The notes beneath the pieces were generated by a model. That model worked only from the letters and a program-made list of their open reading frames with translations, was not told where the DNA came from and did not search any database. From Legionellales bacterium (GTDB lineage Bacteria; Pseudomonadota; Gammaproteobacteria; Comchoanobacterales; Comchoanobacteraceae): a stretch of DNA of 53,148 bases. Location of the stretch: NCBI GenBank assembly GCA_002690495.1, contig NZEV01000034.1:1-53148 (forward strand), given 5' to 3'. The translations under genes were made by a program, and so were the position numbers. This document shows, piece by piece, positions 16,726-24,774 of this stretch. How positions within the stretch are numbered: position 1 is the stretch's first letter; each line of letters opens with the position of its first letter.

Positions 16726-17313
16726 ATGAGATTTAATTTAACACATCAATATATACTAGCATCAAGTTCTCCAATGAGACAACGCATTCTCAAACAGCTA
16801 GACATCCCTTTTTCTATTATTCCTAGTCATATCGATGAATCAATATTAGAGAATGAAAAGCCTGATGCACTCGTCTCAAGGCTGGGAAGACAAAAATGCG
16901 AAGCGTTAGCCTCTCAATATCCCGATGCAGTGTTGATCAGTGGCGATCAGGTCATGACTTTAGATAACGAAATACTCGGTAAACCATCCGATATTGATGA
17001 TGCTTTTCAACAACTGTCTCGTTGTAGCGGTCATTGGGTCACTTCTTTGTCAAATGTGAGTGTGCTTTTTAAAGATACTGTGTTACAAAAAACAGCGACG
17101 TGTCGGGTTAAATTTAGAACATTATCTGAGGCATCAATTCGAAGTTATTTAAAAGATGATATTGTCCTTAATTGCGCAGGATCCTTATGTGTAGAGGGGC
17201 TTGGGGTATTGTTACTTGAAGGGATTGAAAGCACTGATCCGTTTTCCATCTACGGGATGCCTTTAATCGCTTTAACTGAATTGTTTCAACATCACGACTT
17301 AGTTGATTTGTAA
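16726..17313 (+). CDS. Maf-family nucleotide pyrophosphatase (YceF type)
   Basis: A house-cleaning pyrophosphatase. The N-terminal LASSSPMRQRIL motif and the GDQVMTLDNEILGKP segment are Maf signatures. The DQVxxLDxEIxGKP wording and the later LNCAGSLCVEGLGVLLLE match the YceF subgroup, described as acting on 7-methyl-GTP, better than the YhdE subgroup acting on dTTP/UTP. The length of 195 residues is normal. It has no clear ribosome site because its start lies only 9 bases from mutM on the other strand. Confidence 0.9.
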   Translation: MRFNLTHQYILASSSPMRQRILKQLDIPFSIIPSHIDESILENEKPDALVSRLGRQKCEALASQYPDAVLISGDQVMTLDNEILGKPSDIDDAFQQLSRCSGHWVTSLSNVSVLFKDTVLQKTATCRVKFRTLSEASIRSYLKDDIVLNCAGSLCVEGLGVLLLEGIESTDPFSIYGMPLIALTELFQHHDLVDL

Positions 17314-17319
17314 TCTTAA

Positions 17320-18090
17320 TTATACAGGCCAACCAAACAAACGTTTAAAGTTTTCACTTGTTTTTTCTGCTATTGTTTCAAGCGTTTTATTTTTAATCTC
17401 AGCGACCTTTTTTGCTACTTCTAATACATGGGCGGGTTGATTTTCTTTGCCTCGGAAAGGCACTGGTGCAAGATAAGGGGAGTCTGTTTCGACTAACAGT
17501 TGATCTAACGGTACATCAGCAATAATATCACGTAAGTACTGAGCGCTTTTAAATGTGATAATGCCTGAAAAGGAAAGGGTATACCCTAACTCTAAACACT
17601 GTTGAGCCATTTTTTGTTGCTCAGTAAAACAATGTATAATGACTTTTTCTGCACCATGGTCTTTTAATATTGCCACCGTATCCTCGGGTGCTGAGCGAGA
17701 ATGGACAATAAGTGGCTTTTGTCTTTCTTTTGCTATTTGAATTTGTCTGATAAAAGCCATATGCTGTTCTTTCTGATAGGCTTTGGTGTGATAATAATCC
17801 AGTCCTGTTTCACCAATACCAATAAAGGTATTAGGGTGCTGATCTAAATAGGCCTCTATTTCATCAAAAATGACTTTTAAATCGTGTTTTTGAACATCAC
17901 AAGGGTGAATACCAATAGATGCTTTTACTTCAGGGAATTGTTGTGTTAGCGCTATCAACGTAGCGATGTCTTTTTTTTCAACACAAATAGATAACATATG
18001 GTTAACGCGGTGCTTTTTAGCATGATCAATAATCTCTTCAGGTGTTCTTTGTTTGATATGATTAATGTGACAGTGAGAATCAATTAGCAT
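17320..18090 (-). CDS. tatD: TatD-family metal-dependent DNase
   Basis: A metallo-hydrolase with a TIM-barrel fold that has 3'-5' exonuclease or quality-control roles. The metal-binding motif DSHCHINH is at the N-terminus; IGETGLDYYH, PLIVHSRSAPEDT, IIHCF and the C-terminal ETDSPYLAPVPFRGKENQP follow. The length of 256 residues is typical. The TatD family has YcfH, YjjV and TatD branches; the ending PFRGKxNxP is closest to the YcfH branch, so the symbol is generic. Its start overlaps the stop of the MFS gene by 7 bases, so the two are coupled. Confidence 0.9.
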   Translation of the reverse strand: MLIDSHCHINHIKQRTPEEIIDHAKKHRVNHMLSICVEKKDIATLIALTQQFPEVKASIGIHPCDVQKHDLKVIFDEIEAYLDQHPNTFIGIGETGLDYYHTKAYQKEQHMAFIRQIQIAKERQKPLIVHSRSAPEDTVAILKDHGAEKVIIHCFTEQQKMAQQCLELGYTLSFSGIITFKSAQYLRDIIADVPLDQLLVETDSPYLAPVPFRGKENQPAHVLEVAKKVAEIKNKTLETIAEKTSENFKRLFGWPV

Positions 18091-19343
18091 GGATCATGAT
18101 CTTTAACCAAAAACATCGTCATGACTGCAGCAATAATAAAGCACAGTGGTAAAATAATAAACGCTTGTTGGTAATGTATCATCGTGGTTGCCTTTTGACC
18201 AAAATGTGTTTGTAAATCCATTAAGTACCCAATCACTGGGTGAAAGACAATCCCTCCAGCCACTACCGCCATATTATTTAAACCTAAGGCCGTCCCAACA
18301 ACACTAGAGTCATTGTTGATTTTCACTAATACGAAAGTCAGTAGCTGTGCTGCAGAAGATGCACCAATTAGCACTAACATAGGCGCTGTTAAAAACTCTG
18401 GATAGGTAATAAAGGAAATCGAAGCCATACATCCGACTAAAGCCATGATAGTCATTGGCACAGTACAACTTCTCACTCTGTTTGCGATAACACCAAGGAT
18501 AGGAGAGTAAATAGATGCTGCAAGCCAAATGTACCCAACTAAAGTCGCAGCACTTGTCGTTGATAGATTCATAGACTTTTCTAAGAAAGGCACTCCCCAA
18601 GCACCACCTAGTATAATCACAGGGGCCCAGCAAAAGAACGCATACAATGCATTATACGCAGTTTGCTTACTGTGAAGTGTTTCTTTAATTTGTTTCTTAA
18701 ATTGATCCAGCTGCTTTTCTTGACTGTCATTCATCGTTGGAATAATCAACCAAGCCAACAATCCTAAAGCAGCACCGATTAGCATCAGAATTTTTTCAGT
18801 AGGGTATAACCCCAATTGTTGCACCATCATAGACAGTGGCGCTTCACCAGCCCATGCACCAAATGCACCAAGAAACTGTGCGCCACTGACCAAATAAGGG
18901 TACCATTTTTTATCAAAAAACTGATCAGAAACCACTAAGACACCAGTAAATGCAAATGCTGATGCAAAGCCCGTAATAAACCTTCCCATCATTAAAAAAA
19001 ACAAACTCCACGTTTGAGAGAATAGAAAGACCCCAAGACTACATAGTAAAGATGCCAATGTAATGACGGTTCTTGAATTAAAGAAATCATACGCGATACC
19101 ACCAGGAATTTGCATAAAAGTATATGAAATAAAATAAACGCCTGCGATCCACCCCATGATGGTCATGGTGATATTCGTTGAGGAGGTTAAGTACGATGAA
19201 ATCACACCAGGTAATACCTGAAGAGCCATTTCATAACCTAAAAATAATCCAGCAATACAATAAATAAGACCTGCTCGTAGGCCTGATACCTTATTACTTC
19301 CCGATACAGAATGTTCCAAAAATTTCTCCCAGTAAGTCTTCAT
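18084..19343 (-). CDS. Major facilitator superfamily transporter (Pht-like)
   Basis: A 419-residue membrane carrier with about 12 predicted helices and a cytoplasmic loop after helix 6 (about 215-235). The segment GWIAGVYFISYTFMQIPGGIAYDFFNSR after helix 2 is an MFS motif A region. The general look (N-terminal GYEMALQVLPGVIS, loop-2 PGGIAYD) is like the Pht/ProP-type carriers common in Legionella and Coxiella, which import amino acids or nucleosides. The substrate cannot be told from sequence. The start overlaps the 3' end of mnmE by 50 bases, which is long; a later start would cut helix 1, so I keep it. Confidence 0.82.
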   Translation of the reverse strand: MKTYWEKFLEHSVSGSNKVSGLRAGLIYCIAGLFLGYEMALQVLPGVISSYLTSSTNITMTIMGWIAGVYFISYTFMQIPGGIAYDFFNSRTVITLASLLCSLGVFLFSQTWSLFFLMMGRFITGFASAFAFTGVLVVSDQFFDKKWYPYLVSGAQFLGAFGAWAGEAPLSMMVQQLGLYPTEKILMLIGAALGLLAWLIIPTMNDSQEKQLDQFKKQIKETLHSKQTAYNALYAFFCWAPVIILGGAWGVPFLEKSMNLSTTSAATLVGYIWLAASIYSPILGVIANRVRSCTVPMTIMALVGCMASISFITYPEFLTAPMLVLIGASSAAQLLTFVLVKINNDSSVVGTALGLNNMAVVAGGIVFHPVIGYLMDLQTHFGQKATTMIHYQQAFIILPLCFIIAAVMTMFLVKDHDPC

Positions 19344-20637
19344 TAGAAAAGGTTCCTAATAAATTGTCAAGCGCATATTGAGCTGCTCTTAGCTCCTCAG
19401 CAACTAGAACAGCATCTGAATTGTCGATTTGCTTCACCGCATCTGTCAATGCAGTCATTGCGTCTTGTAAGCTACTAACATGTCGTTCTCTAGCGAGATA
19501 GGGTGGTGTTGTGGATTGATGGAAAAACTGTTGCATTGCACTGATGATCTCATCTTGACCAATGTTATCTTTTGCAGAGACTAAAATAACAGGATGGTGA
19601 TGCCATGTTTTAGGGTGAGAGACTGTCTTTTTTAAATCTATTTTATTGATAATGACAACAATGGCATGTTCTTTAGGTGATACATCAAATAAGTCCGTCC
19701 ATACCTGATCAAGATGAGGTACTTGATCTGGTTCCACCAGCCATAGTAATAGGTCTGCAGTTTTGAGAGATTGTCTTGTTTTATCCACTCCTATTTGCTC
19801 TATCACATCGGTGGTCTCTCGCATACCTGCGCTATCGACCACTTCCACCATTTGTGAATCGATCATCATCGTTTCTTTCAGTAAGTCTCTCGTCGTTCCT
19901 GCGTGAGGTGTCACAATCGCATGATCTTGATTGGTCAGTTTATTCAACCAGGAAGACTTCCCAACATTTGGAGCCCCGATCAATAAGACTCTTTTATGAC
20001 GATGAAATTCACTACTTTGTTTGGCTTTTGTAGTCGTTTTTTTTAGGTTTTGAATGATATTCTCTAATGCTGTTTTTTGGTCTTTACAGGGTAAAATTTC
20101 CTCGTCAGAAAAATCTATTAATGCTTCAAAATGCACTCTGATCTTTGTTAAACACGCTTGTATAGACTGAACTTCTTTAGAAAAATCACCTTGCATAGAG
20201 CGCAAAGCAGCACGTGCTTGAGTTTGAGTTTGTGCTGTGATCATCTCATGGATAGATTCAGCCTGAATCAAATCTAACTTTTGGTTGTATAGCGCTCTTA
20301 AACTAAATTCACCGGGTTCAGCCATGCGGCACCCTAAATCCAAGCACACAGATAGCACCATCTTAGGGACCACGTAACCACCATGAGTGTGTATTTCAAG
20401 GACAGATTCCCCAGTAAATGACTTTGGTGCTGGAAAATAAAGTGCCATACAGTGATCCACGATCACACCTTGTTGATCTTTAATTTGAACCATGGTTGCC
20501 ATTCTAGGTTGTAGGACTTTTTTTCCAGTTAAGCGGGGAATCAAGTGAGCGATAGCCGATCCTGATATTCTAATTACTGCAATACCTGACAAACCAACCG
20601 GTGTTGCTAATGCGACGATAATGTCTTGTTTCATCAT
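19294..20637 (-). CDS. mnmE: tRNA modification GTPase MnmE (TrmE)
   Basis: With MnmG it forms the enzyme that installs carboxymethylaminomethyl groups at U34 of certain tRNAs. The N-terminal folate-binding domain (IVALATPVGLSGIAVIRISG) precedes a helical domain into which the G domain is inserted (GAPNVGKSSWLNKL, DSAGMRETTD, INKIDL). The protein ends with the catalytic FCIGK. At 447 residues it is typical. The partner mnmG is about 11 kb away rather than adjacent. The rpmH-rnpA-yidC-mnmE order is conserved, with one base shared between yidC's end and the mnmE start. Confidence 0.97.
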   Translation of the reverse strand: MMKQDIIVALATPVGLSGIAVIRISGSAIAHLIPRLTGKKVLQPRMATMVQIKDQQGVIVDHCMALYFPAPKSFTGESVLEIHTHGGYVVPKMVLSVCLDLGCRMAEPGEFSLRALYNQKLDLIQAESIHEMITAQTQTQARAALRSMQGDFSKEVQSIQACLTKIRVHFEALIDFSDEEILPCKDQKTALENIIQNLKKTTTKAKQSSEFHRHKRVLLIGAPNVGKSSWLNKLTNQDHAIVTPHAGTTRDLLKETMMIDSQMVEVVDSAGMRETTDVIEQIGVDKTRQSLKTADLLLWLVEPDQVPHLDQVWTDLFDVSPKEHAIVVIINKIDLKKTVSHPKTWHHHPVILVSAKDNIGQDEIISAMQQFFHQSTTPPYLARERHVSSLQDAMTALTDAVKQIDNSDAVLVAEELRAAQYALDNLLGTFSNEDLLGEIFGTFCIGK

Positions 20638-22214
20638 TATTTATATTTTCTTGCTAAATACCATTGTTGTAATGCGGTTAAAAAGGCATTTGTTAACATG
20701 TAAAGTGCTAATCCAGCAGGAAATCGGCTGAATAAAAATGTCATTAAAAATGGGACAACCATCATCGCTTGTTCTTGCGCTGGGTCTAGTGCAGTTGGCG
20801 TCATTTTTTGTTGAAAATACATCCCAAGACCTAATATGACTGGTAAAATATAAAATGGATCATATGAGGATAAATCAGGTATCCATAAGAAAGCCGCTTG
20901 TCTCAGTTGAACACTTTCAATTAAAACCCAATACAATGCGATTAAAAAGGGAAATTGGATCAATAACGGTAAACATCCTCCAACAGGATTAATTTTTTCT
21001 TTTTGATATAACTCTAGTATGGCTTTATTTTTAGAGGCTGGATCATCTTTAAATTGCTCTTGAATTTGCTGGATTCGAGGTTGTATTTTTTTCATTCTTA
21101 GTCCAGAAACAAATGCTTTTTCAGACATCTTATAAAACACCAACTTAATTAATGCTGTGACTAAAATGATAGAAATCCCCCAGTTATGAACAATCAAGTC
21201 TATTTTGTCCATAATCCAAAACAACCAGTGAGACAATAGCCATAACCAACCATAATCAATCGTTAAATCTAAGCCTGGCGCAATCTGATGTAAGACGTTC
21301 TCTAACTCTGGCCCCGAATAAAGCGTTTGTTGTGTCTGAACCTGTTTATCCGCATCCACTAAAATTTCAGGCCCAATCATTTGTAAGATCATTTTTCTAA
21401 GATCATCACCCACATCATTTTGCCAATGTGTTTGTAACGTGTTGGTTGATGATGGGGATGGCACCCAAGCATTTAAAAAGTACCTTTGTTGCAATGCAAA
21501 CCAACCGCCTGTAATTTTCACAGGACTAGTACCTGTTTCGATTTTAGTATAAGGCAATTTGGTGTATGGTTTTGACTCAGTATAGTACGAGGCGCCTGAA
21601 TAGGTTGGTATTGAGAACCAGCCACCTGTTGCAGGCTGTATTTCGCCAGGATGAAAAGATTTTGCAGGTAGCGCTTCGTCAGATTCGTGCATCGAGAGGA
21701 AAGCAATATATGGTCTTAATTTAATGGGATCAAAAGAATTATTTTCAACTGTATTGGACTGGATCACAGTGTAGGGTGTTTCAGAAAATGTAAACTGTTT
21801 AATGTATTTAATATTGTTTTTAGCCGCAGAAAGGACGATCGCGTGTTTATCAGCATGATCGATAGAGAATACTAGTGCTTCATCACCTTGATAACCCGAT
21901 AATGCATAGTATTGATAATCTTTACCCTGGCTCAGCAAAGTCACCAAATTCACTTTTTTGATTGTTTTAAAATACCCTTTGATGGCGGTTTGTACAATCT
22001 TAGCGCCCACAGGGTCTATATCCACTTTAAGATAGTCATTTTCCATGCTCACTAAACGTGATGGATCTACAATATCTAGCGCCTCTTTATGAACAGCAGC
22101 ATGGCTAGTGGCTGGTTGTGGTGTAATCGTTGGATGTTGTTGGTACCATAATTGGATAATCACTAGACCTAACATGCCTAGCGCAAGATAAAGCATCCCT
22201 TTAATGTTAGTCAT
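20637..22214 (-). CDS. yidC: Membrane protein insertase YidC
   Basis: Inserts and folds inner-membrane proteins, alone or with SecYEG. An N-terminal membrane helix (about 5-22) is followed by a large periplasmic P1 beta-sandwich domain (about 55-320) and the conserved C-terminal five-helix core, including the cytoplasmic loop with KMSEKAFVSGLRMKKIQPRIQQI and the PVGGCLPLLIQFP region. The length of 525 residues fits gammaproteobacterial YidC. It overlaps rnpA by 4 bases, leaving no room for the usual yidD between them. Confidence 0.97.
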   Translation of the reverse strand: MTNIKGMLYLALGMLGLVIIQLWYQQHPTITPQPATSHAAVHKEALDIVDPSRLVSMENDYLKVDIDPVGAKIVQTAIKGYFKTIKKVNLVTLLSQGKDYQYYALSGYQGDEALVFSIDHADKHAIVLSAAKNNIKYIKQFTFSETPYTVIQSNTVENNSFDPIKLRPYIAFLSMHESDEALPAKSFHPGEIQPATGGWFSIPTYSGASYYTESKPYTKLPYTKIETGTSPVKITGGWFALQQRYFLNAWVPSPSSTNTLQTHWQNDVGDDLRKMILQMIGPEILVDADKQVQTQQTLYSGPELENVLHQIAPGLDLTIDYGWLWLLSHWLFWIMDKIDLIVHNWGISIILVTALIKLVFYKMSEKAFVSGLRMKKIQPRIQQIQEQFKDDPASKNKAILELYQKEKINPVGGCLPLLIQFPFLIALYWVLIESVQLRQAAFLWIPDLSSYDPFYILPVILGLGMYFQQKMTPTALDPAQEQAMMVVPFLMTFLFSRFPAGLALYMLTNAFLTALQQWYLARKYK

Positions 22215-22543
22215 TCCTTCACCTCAATTAATTTATACCAATCTTGGGTCACAAGGGATTTCACCTCGAGCTTACAGCCCCCTTTTCTCAGTGTCACTAA
22301 ATATTTTCCAGTTTGACCAAGCTTTAACTGAACCCTAATCAATTCTTTTAAGGTTCTTCTGATTGCATTTCGCACTACTGCATGCTTAAACAGTTTTTTC
22401 CTAATCTTGAAACCTACTTTTAATTCTGGATGAGGTGAGTACTTGATTATCAGTAAATCACCTATGAGTTTTCTAGTACAGGATTGAGCCATCTCTACAT
22501 AGTCTGAAGCATCAAAACGGTTCAAAGATGGCAAAGACGACAT
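22211..22543 (-). CDS. rnpA: Ribonuclease P protein component
   Basis: Protein cofactor that helps the RNase P RNA process tRNA 5' ends. The basic core KVGFKIRKKLFKHAVVRNAIRR contains the family's RNR-type motif (VVRNAIRRTLKE). The length of 110 residues is normal. The gene starts 3 bases after the rpmH stop codon. The catalytic RNA gene rnpB is not in this window. Confidence 0.94.
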   Translation of the reverse strand: MSSLPSLNRFDASDYVEMAQSCTRKLIGDLLIIKYSPHPELKVGFKIRKKLFKHAVVRNAIRRTLKELIRVQLKLGQTGKYLVTLRKGGCKLEVKSLVTQDWYKLIEVKE

Positions 22544-22546
22544 GTT

Positions 22547-22681
22547 TTAAACGGTTAATTTATGTCGACCTTTTGCACGTCGACGCTTTAAGACTAATCG
22601 ACCGCCTTTAGTTGACATTCTTGAACGAAAACCGTGATCACGTTTTCTCTTTATATTACTTGGCTGGAAAGTTCTTTTCAT
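22547..22681 (-). CDS. rpmH: Ribosomal protein bL34
   Basis: A 44-residue basic protein starting [20 protein letters not shown] and ending KGRHKLTV, a nearly canonical bL34. It is a large-subunit protein. It is the first gene of the leftward rpmH-rnpA-yidC-mnmE run and abuts the putative replication origin. A TTGACT -35-like element lies in the origin region upstream, but I cannot pair it with a good -10 element. Confidence 0.97.
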   Translation of the reverse strand: MKRTFQPSNIKRKRDHGFRSRMSTKGGRLVLKRRRAKGRHKLTV

Positions 22682-22751
22682 AAGTTTCTACACTAAAAAT
22701 TACAGTCTACAATTAATCGACTCTTAAAGTCAAATCTTTATAAATGACTGA

Positions 22752-22796
22752 GAATATAAAAATATAATAATAATATTAATATAATATATTAAGTAA
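22752..22796. other. AT-rich putative DNA-unwinding element
   Basis: A 45-base block almost entirely of A and T (repeating aatataat-type units). It lies 14 bases from the first DnaA box, the usual position of a DNA-unwinding element relative to its boxes. Confidence 0.6.
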
Positions 22797-22809
22797 TGTT
22801 TATTAGAGC

Positions 22810-22826
22810 TGTGGATAAGTGGATAA
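22810..22826 (-). promoter_or_regulatory. Two abutting DnaA boxes
   Basis: TGTGGATAA (22810-22818) is the exact reverse complement of the consensus TTATCCACA. AGTGGATAA (22818-22826) shares one base with it and differs from the consensus at one position. Both face the same way, next to the AT-rich block. Confidence 0.75.
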
Positions 22827-22883
22827 GTCATTTATTTTATTGATTTAACACATTTTAACCTCTATAAAAGGGTGTGAATAGAA

Positions 22884-22905
22884 TCTGATTAAAATGTTAA
22901 TCAGA
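22884..22905. repeat. 9-bp perfect inverted repeat inside the putative origin
   Basis: TCTGATTAA (22884-22892) and TTAATCAGA (22897-22905) are exact inverted copies with a 4-base centre. There is no T-run on either side, so it is unlikely to be a terminator. It may be a protein-binding site or a cruciform within the origin. Confidence 0.6.
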
Positions 22906-22964
22906 AGATTAAATACAACATGAATAATAGATAATCAGAATGAGCTGACAGGTTATTAACAAAG

Positions 22965-22973
22965 TTATCCACA
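22965..22973 (+). promoter_or_regulatory. Perfect DnaA box
   Basis: TTATCCACA, an exact consensus match, on the opposite strand to the pair at 22810-22826. A weaker TTATTAACA (7 of 9) lies just upstream at 22953-22961. Confidence 0.75.
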
Positions 22974-23051
22974 ATTTTATACAGGTTTTCTAATAGGTTT
23001 TAAATTTAAAAAAAGTAGAGTACAATTTGATTAAACGAAGGAGAAAGAGTT

Positions 23052-23546
23052 ATTTTTGCGCTAAAATACAAAAAAATTACTTTTATTTATGCGGTCTATA
23101 CTTTTTTTCTATTTACGTCATTGGCCGTTTCTGCCCCATATTCTTCGCAAGACATAGTTATTCACAATATGTCTCATTATCCTGTTGAATTAACTGAAAG
23201 TCAGCTATATAGAATGAGTATGCCATTAATTTCCCCCATTCAACCTGGGCAATCAGGTATACTCCATGTCAGAGTTGAACCCGGTTTTTGGTATAATAAT
23301 CCGCCTGATGCTACTTTTTATCTCCGCTTACAATCTGATCAATCTATTTTATCTTTGGCTGCCAATTGGTCTACTAACATTGATTTTGACCAACTCACTC
23401 CTTCAGAAGATAATTATCAAGTGACTTATACTCGATTGCAGAATCATACGAGCCATGTTAATATGAATATATCGATACAAGAAGGTGAAGGAGTTGGGTT
23501 TTCTTCAGTACCAATTGTTATATTGGTTAATGAAAACACACTTTAA
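23052..23546 (+). CDS. Small exported protein of unknown function, probable AUU start
   Basis: The open frame has no ATG, GTG or TTG at its natural beginning. An ATT at 23052 lies 8 bases after a strong AAGGAG site (23038-23043). From it the frame reads as a textbook signal peptide (two lysines in FALKYKK, a hydrophobic core, then SLAVSA before PYSSQ). The next standard start, TTG at 23121, would leave only the last few signal residues. The product is 164 residues, about 140 when mature. The mature part is rich in beta-type sequence, has an early DIVIHNMSHYPVEL strand and no cysteines. It faintly recalls small secreted beta-sandwich proteins such as aegerolysins, but I do not recognise a family. 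metK follows after 18 bases. Confidence 0.7.
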   Translation: MFALKYKKITFIYAVYTFFLFTSLAVSAPYSSQDIVIHNMSHYPVELTESQLYRMSMPLISPIQPGQSGILHVRVEPGFWYNNPPDATFYLRLQSDQSILSLAANWSTNIDFDQLTPSEDNYQVTYTRLQNHTSHVNMNISIQEGEGVGFSSVPIVILVNENTL

Positions 23547-23564
23547 AGCCCTCCGGAGACAAAG

Positions 23565-24746
23565 ATGATGAACCAAAAATTATTTACTTCTGAATCAGTT
23601 GCTAACGGACATCCTGATAAGATTTGTGATGCAATATCGGATGCTATTTTAGATGCAATACTACTGAAAGATAAGCATGCTCGTGTTGCGGTAGAAACTT
23701 TAGCTAAAACAGGGCTTGTATTGATTGCAGGCGAGATTAAAACAGATGCTTGGGTTGATATAGAGGGTTTAGTTCGTAAGGTGATAGGAGAAGATATTGG
23801 CTTTAATCAACCTGAGATGGGGTTCGATGCCAAAAGCTGTGCTGTGATCTCTGCAATAGGTAAACAGTCAGATGATATCTCTGTTGGTGTTGATAAATCA
23901 TCGGGTAGAGAATCTCAAGGCGCAGGTGATCAGGGGTTGATGTTTGGTTTTGCATGTAATGAATCTCCCACATTGATACCTGCACCAATCTATTATGCTC
24001 ACAAGCTCATGATACAACACAAAAAGCTGCGTGCTAATACCGCTTTTAATTGGATTTATCCAGATGCAAAAAGCCAAGTGACATTCATATATGAAAATGG
24101 TCAGCCTGTTGCGATCGATACAATTGTGTTATCAACACAACATTCAGCTTCAGCAACCAATAAACAAATTGAAGAAGCGGTTCACGAAGAAATCATTAAA
24201 AAATGTATCCCTAAGCACTTATTGTCTTCATCAACTAAATATTTTATTAACCCCACTGGACGTTTTGTCATAGGTGGCCCTGTTGGAGACTGTGGTTTAA
24301 CTGGAAGAAAAATTATTGTTGATACTTATGGCGGTATGGCGCGCCATGGTGGCGGTTGTTTTTCTGGTAAAGACCCATCTAAAGTCGATCGTTCTGCAGC
24401 ATATATGGCTCGGTTTATTGCTAAAAATATCGTGATGGCAGGTATGGCAACAAAATGTGAGGTTCAACTCTCCTATGCGATTGGGGTCAGCCAGCCTGTG
24501 AGTGTGAGTGTAGATACATTTGGTACAAGCACTTTACCTGAAAGTAAGATATCGAGTATGATTACAGACTATTTCGATTTAACCCCATACGGTATTGAAC
24601 AAAAATTAGACCTACTATCGCAGCAATATTTACCAACCGCGGCGTTCGGGCACTTTGGTAGAGAAGACGTCGGGTTTTCTTGGGAAGCTGCAGATGAAGT
24701 GTTCATATCTGCAAACAGTAAAGAAAATCAAGAAATAAACAGTTAA
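23565..24746 (+). CDS. metK: S-adenosylmethionine synthetase
   Basis: Makes S-adenosylmethionine from methionine and ATP. The conserved [24 protein letters not shown] start, the [15 protein letters not shown] loop and the [19 protein letters not shown]-loop-like segment are all present. The length of 393 residues is typical. The leader CCGGAGACAAAG provides the ribosome site for the first of two adjacent ATGs. Its position immediately beyond a putative origin is unusual, but the gene itself is ordinary. Confidence 0.97.
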   Translation: MMNQKLFTSESVANGHPDKICDAISDAILDAILLKDKHARVAVETLAKTGLVLIAGEIKTDAWVDIEGLVRKVIGEDIGFNQPEMGFDAKSCAVISAIGKQSDDISVGVDKSSGRESQGAGDQGLMFGFACNESPTLIPAPIYYAHKLMIQHKKLRANTAFNWIYPDAKSQVTFIYENGQPVAIDTIVLSTQHSASATNKQIEEAVHEEIIKKCIPKHLLSSSTKYFINPTGRFVIGGPVGDCGLTGRKIIVDTYGGMARHGGGCFSGKDPSKVDRSAAYMARFIAKNIVMAGMATKCEVQLSYAIGVSQPVSVSVDTFGTSTLPESKISSMITDYFDLTPYGIEQKLDLLSQQYLPTAAFGHFGREDVGFSWEAADEVFISANSKENQEINS

Positions 24747-24774
24747 AATCTCAATTCTTTGCTAAACTGTATAT

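Larger units (their letters stand above)
22682..23036. other. Putative chromosomal replication origin (oriC)
   Basis: This is the largest gene-free stretch in the window. It contains an AT-only-like block at about 22752-22796 suited to duplex opening, and two perfect DnaA boxes with a third one-mismatch box next to the first. A perfect 9-bp inverted repeat lies at 22884-22905. It separates the leftward rpmH operon from rightward genes. In pseudomonads and many other gammaproteobacteria oriC lies beside rpmH, between it and dnaA. Here dnaA is not on the other side; a small exported protein gene and metK are. parAB lies about 3 kb further on, which also fits an origin-proximal location. Confidence 0.75.

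Noticed and set aside
18084-19343. A shorter MFS gene starting after the mnmE stop, to avoid the 50-base overlap
   Set aside because: The next in-frame Met lies inside the first membrane helix, so a later start would destroy it. Long overlaps are common here.
19781-19789. TTATCCACT, a one-mismatch DnaA box
   Set aside because: A single copy inside the mnmE coding sequence without other boxes or AT-rich flank; expected by chance.
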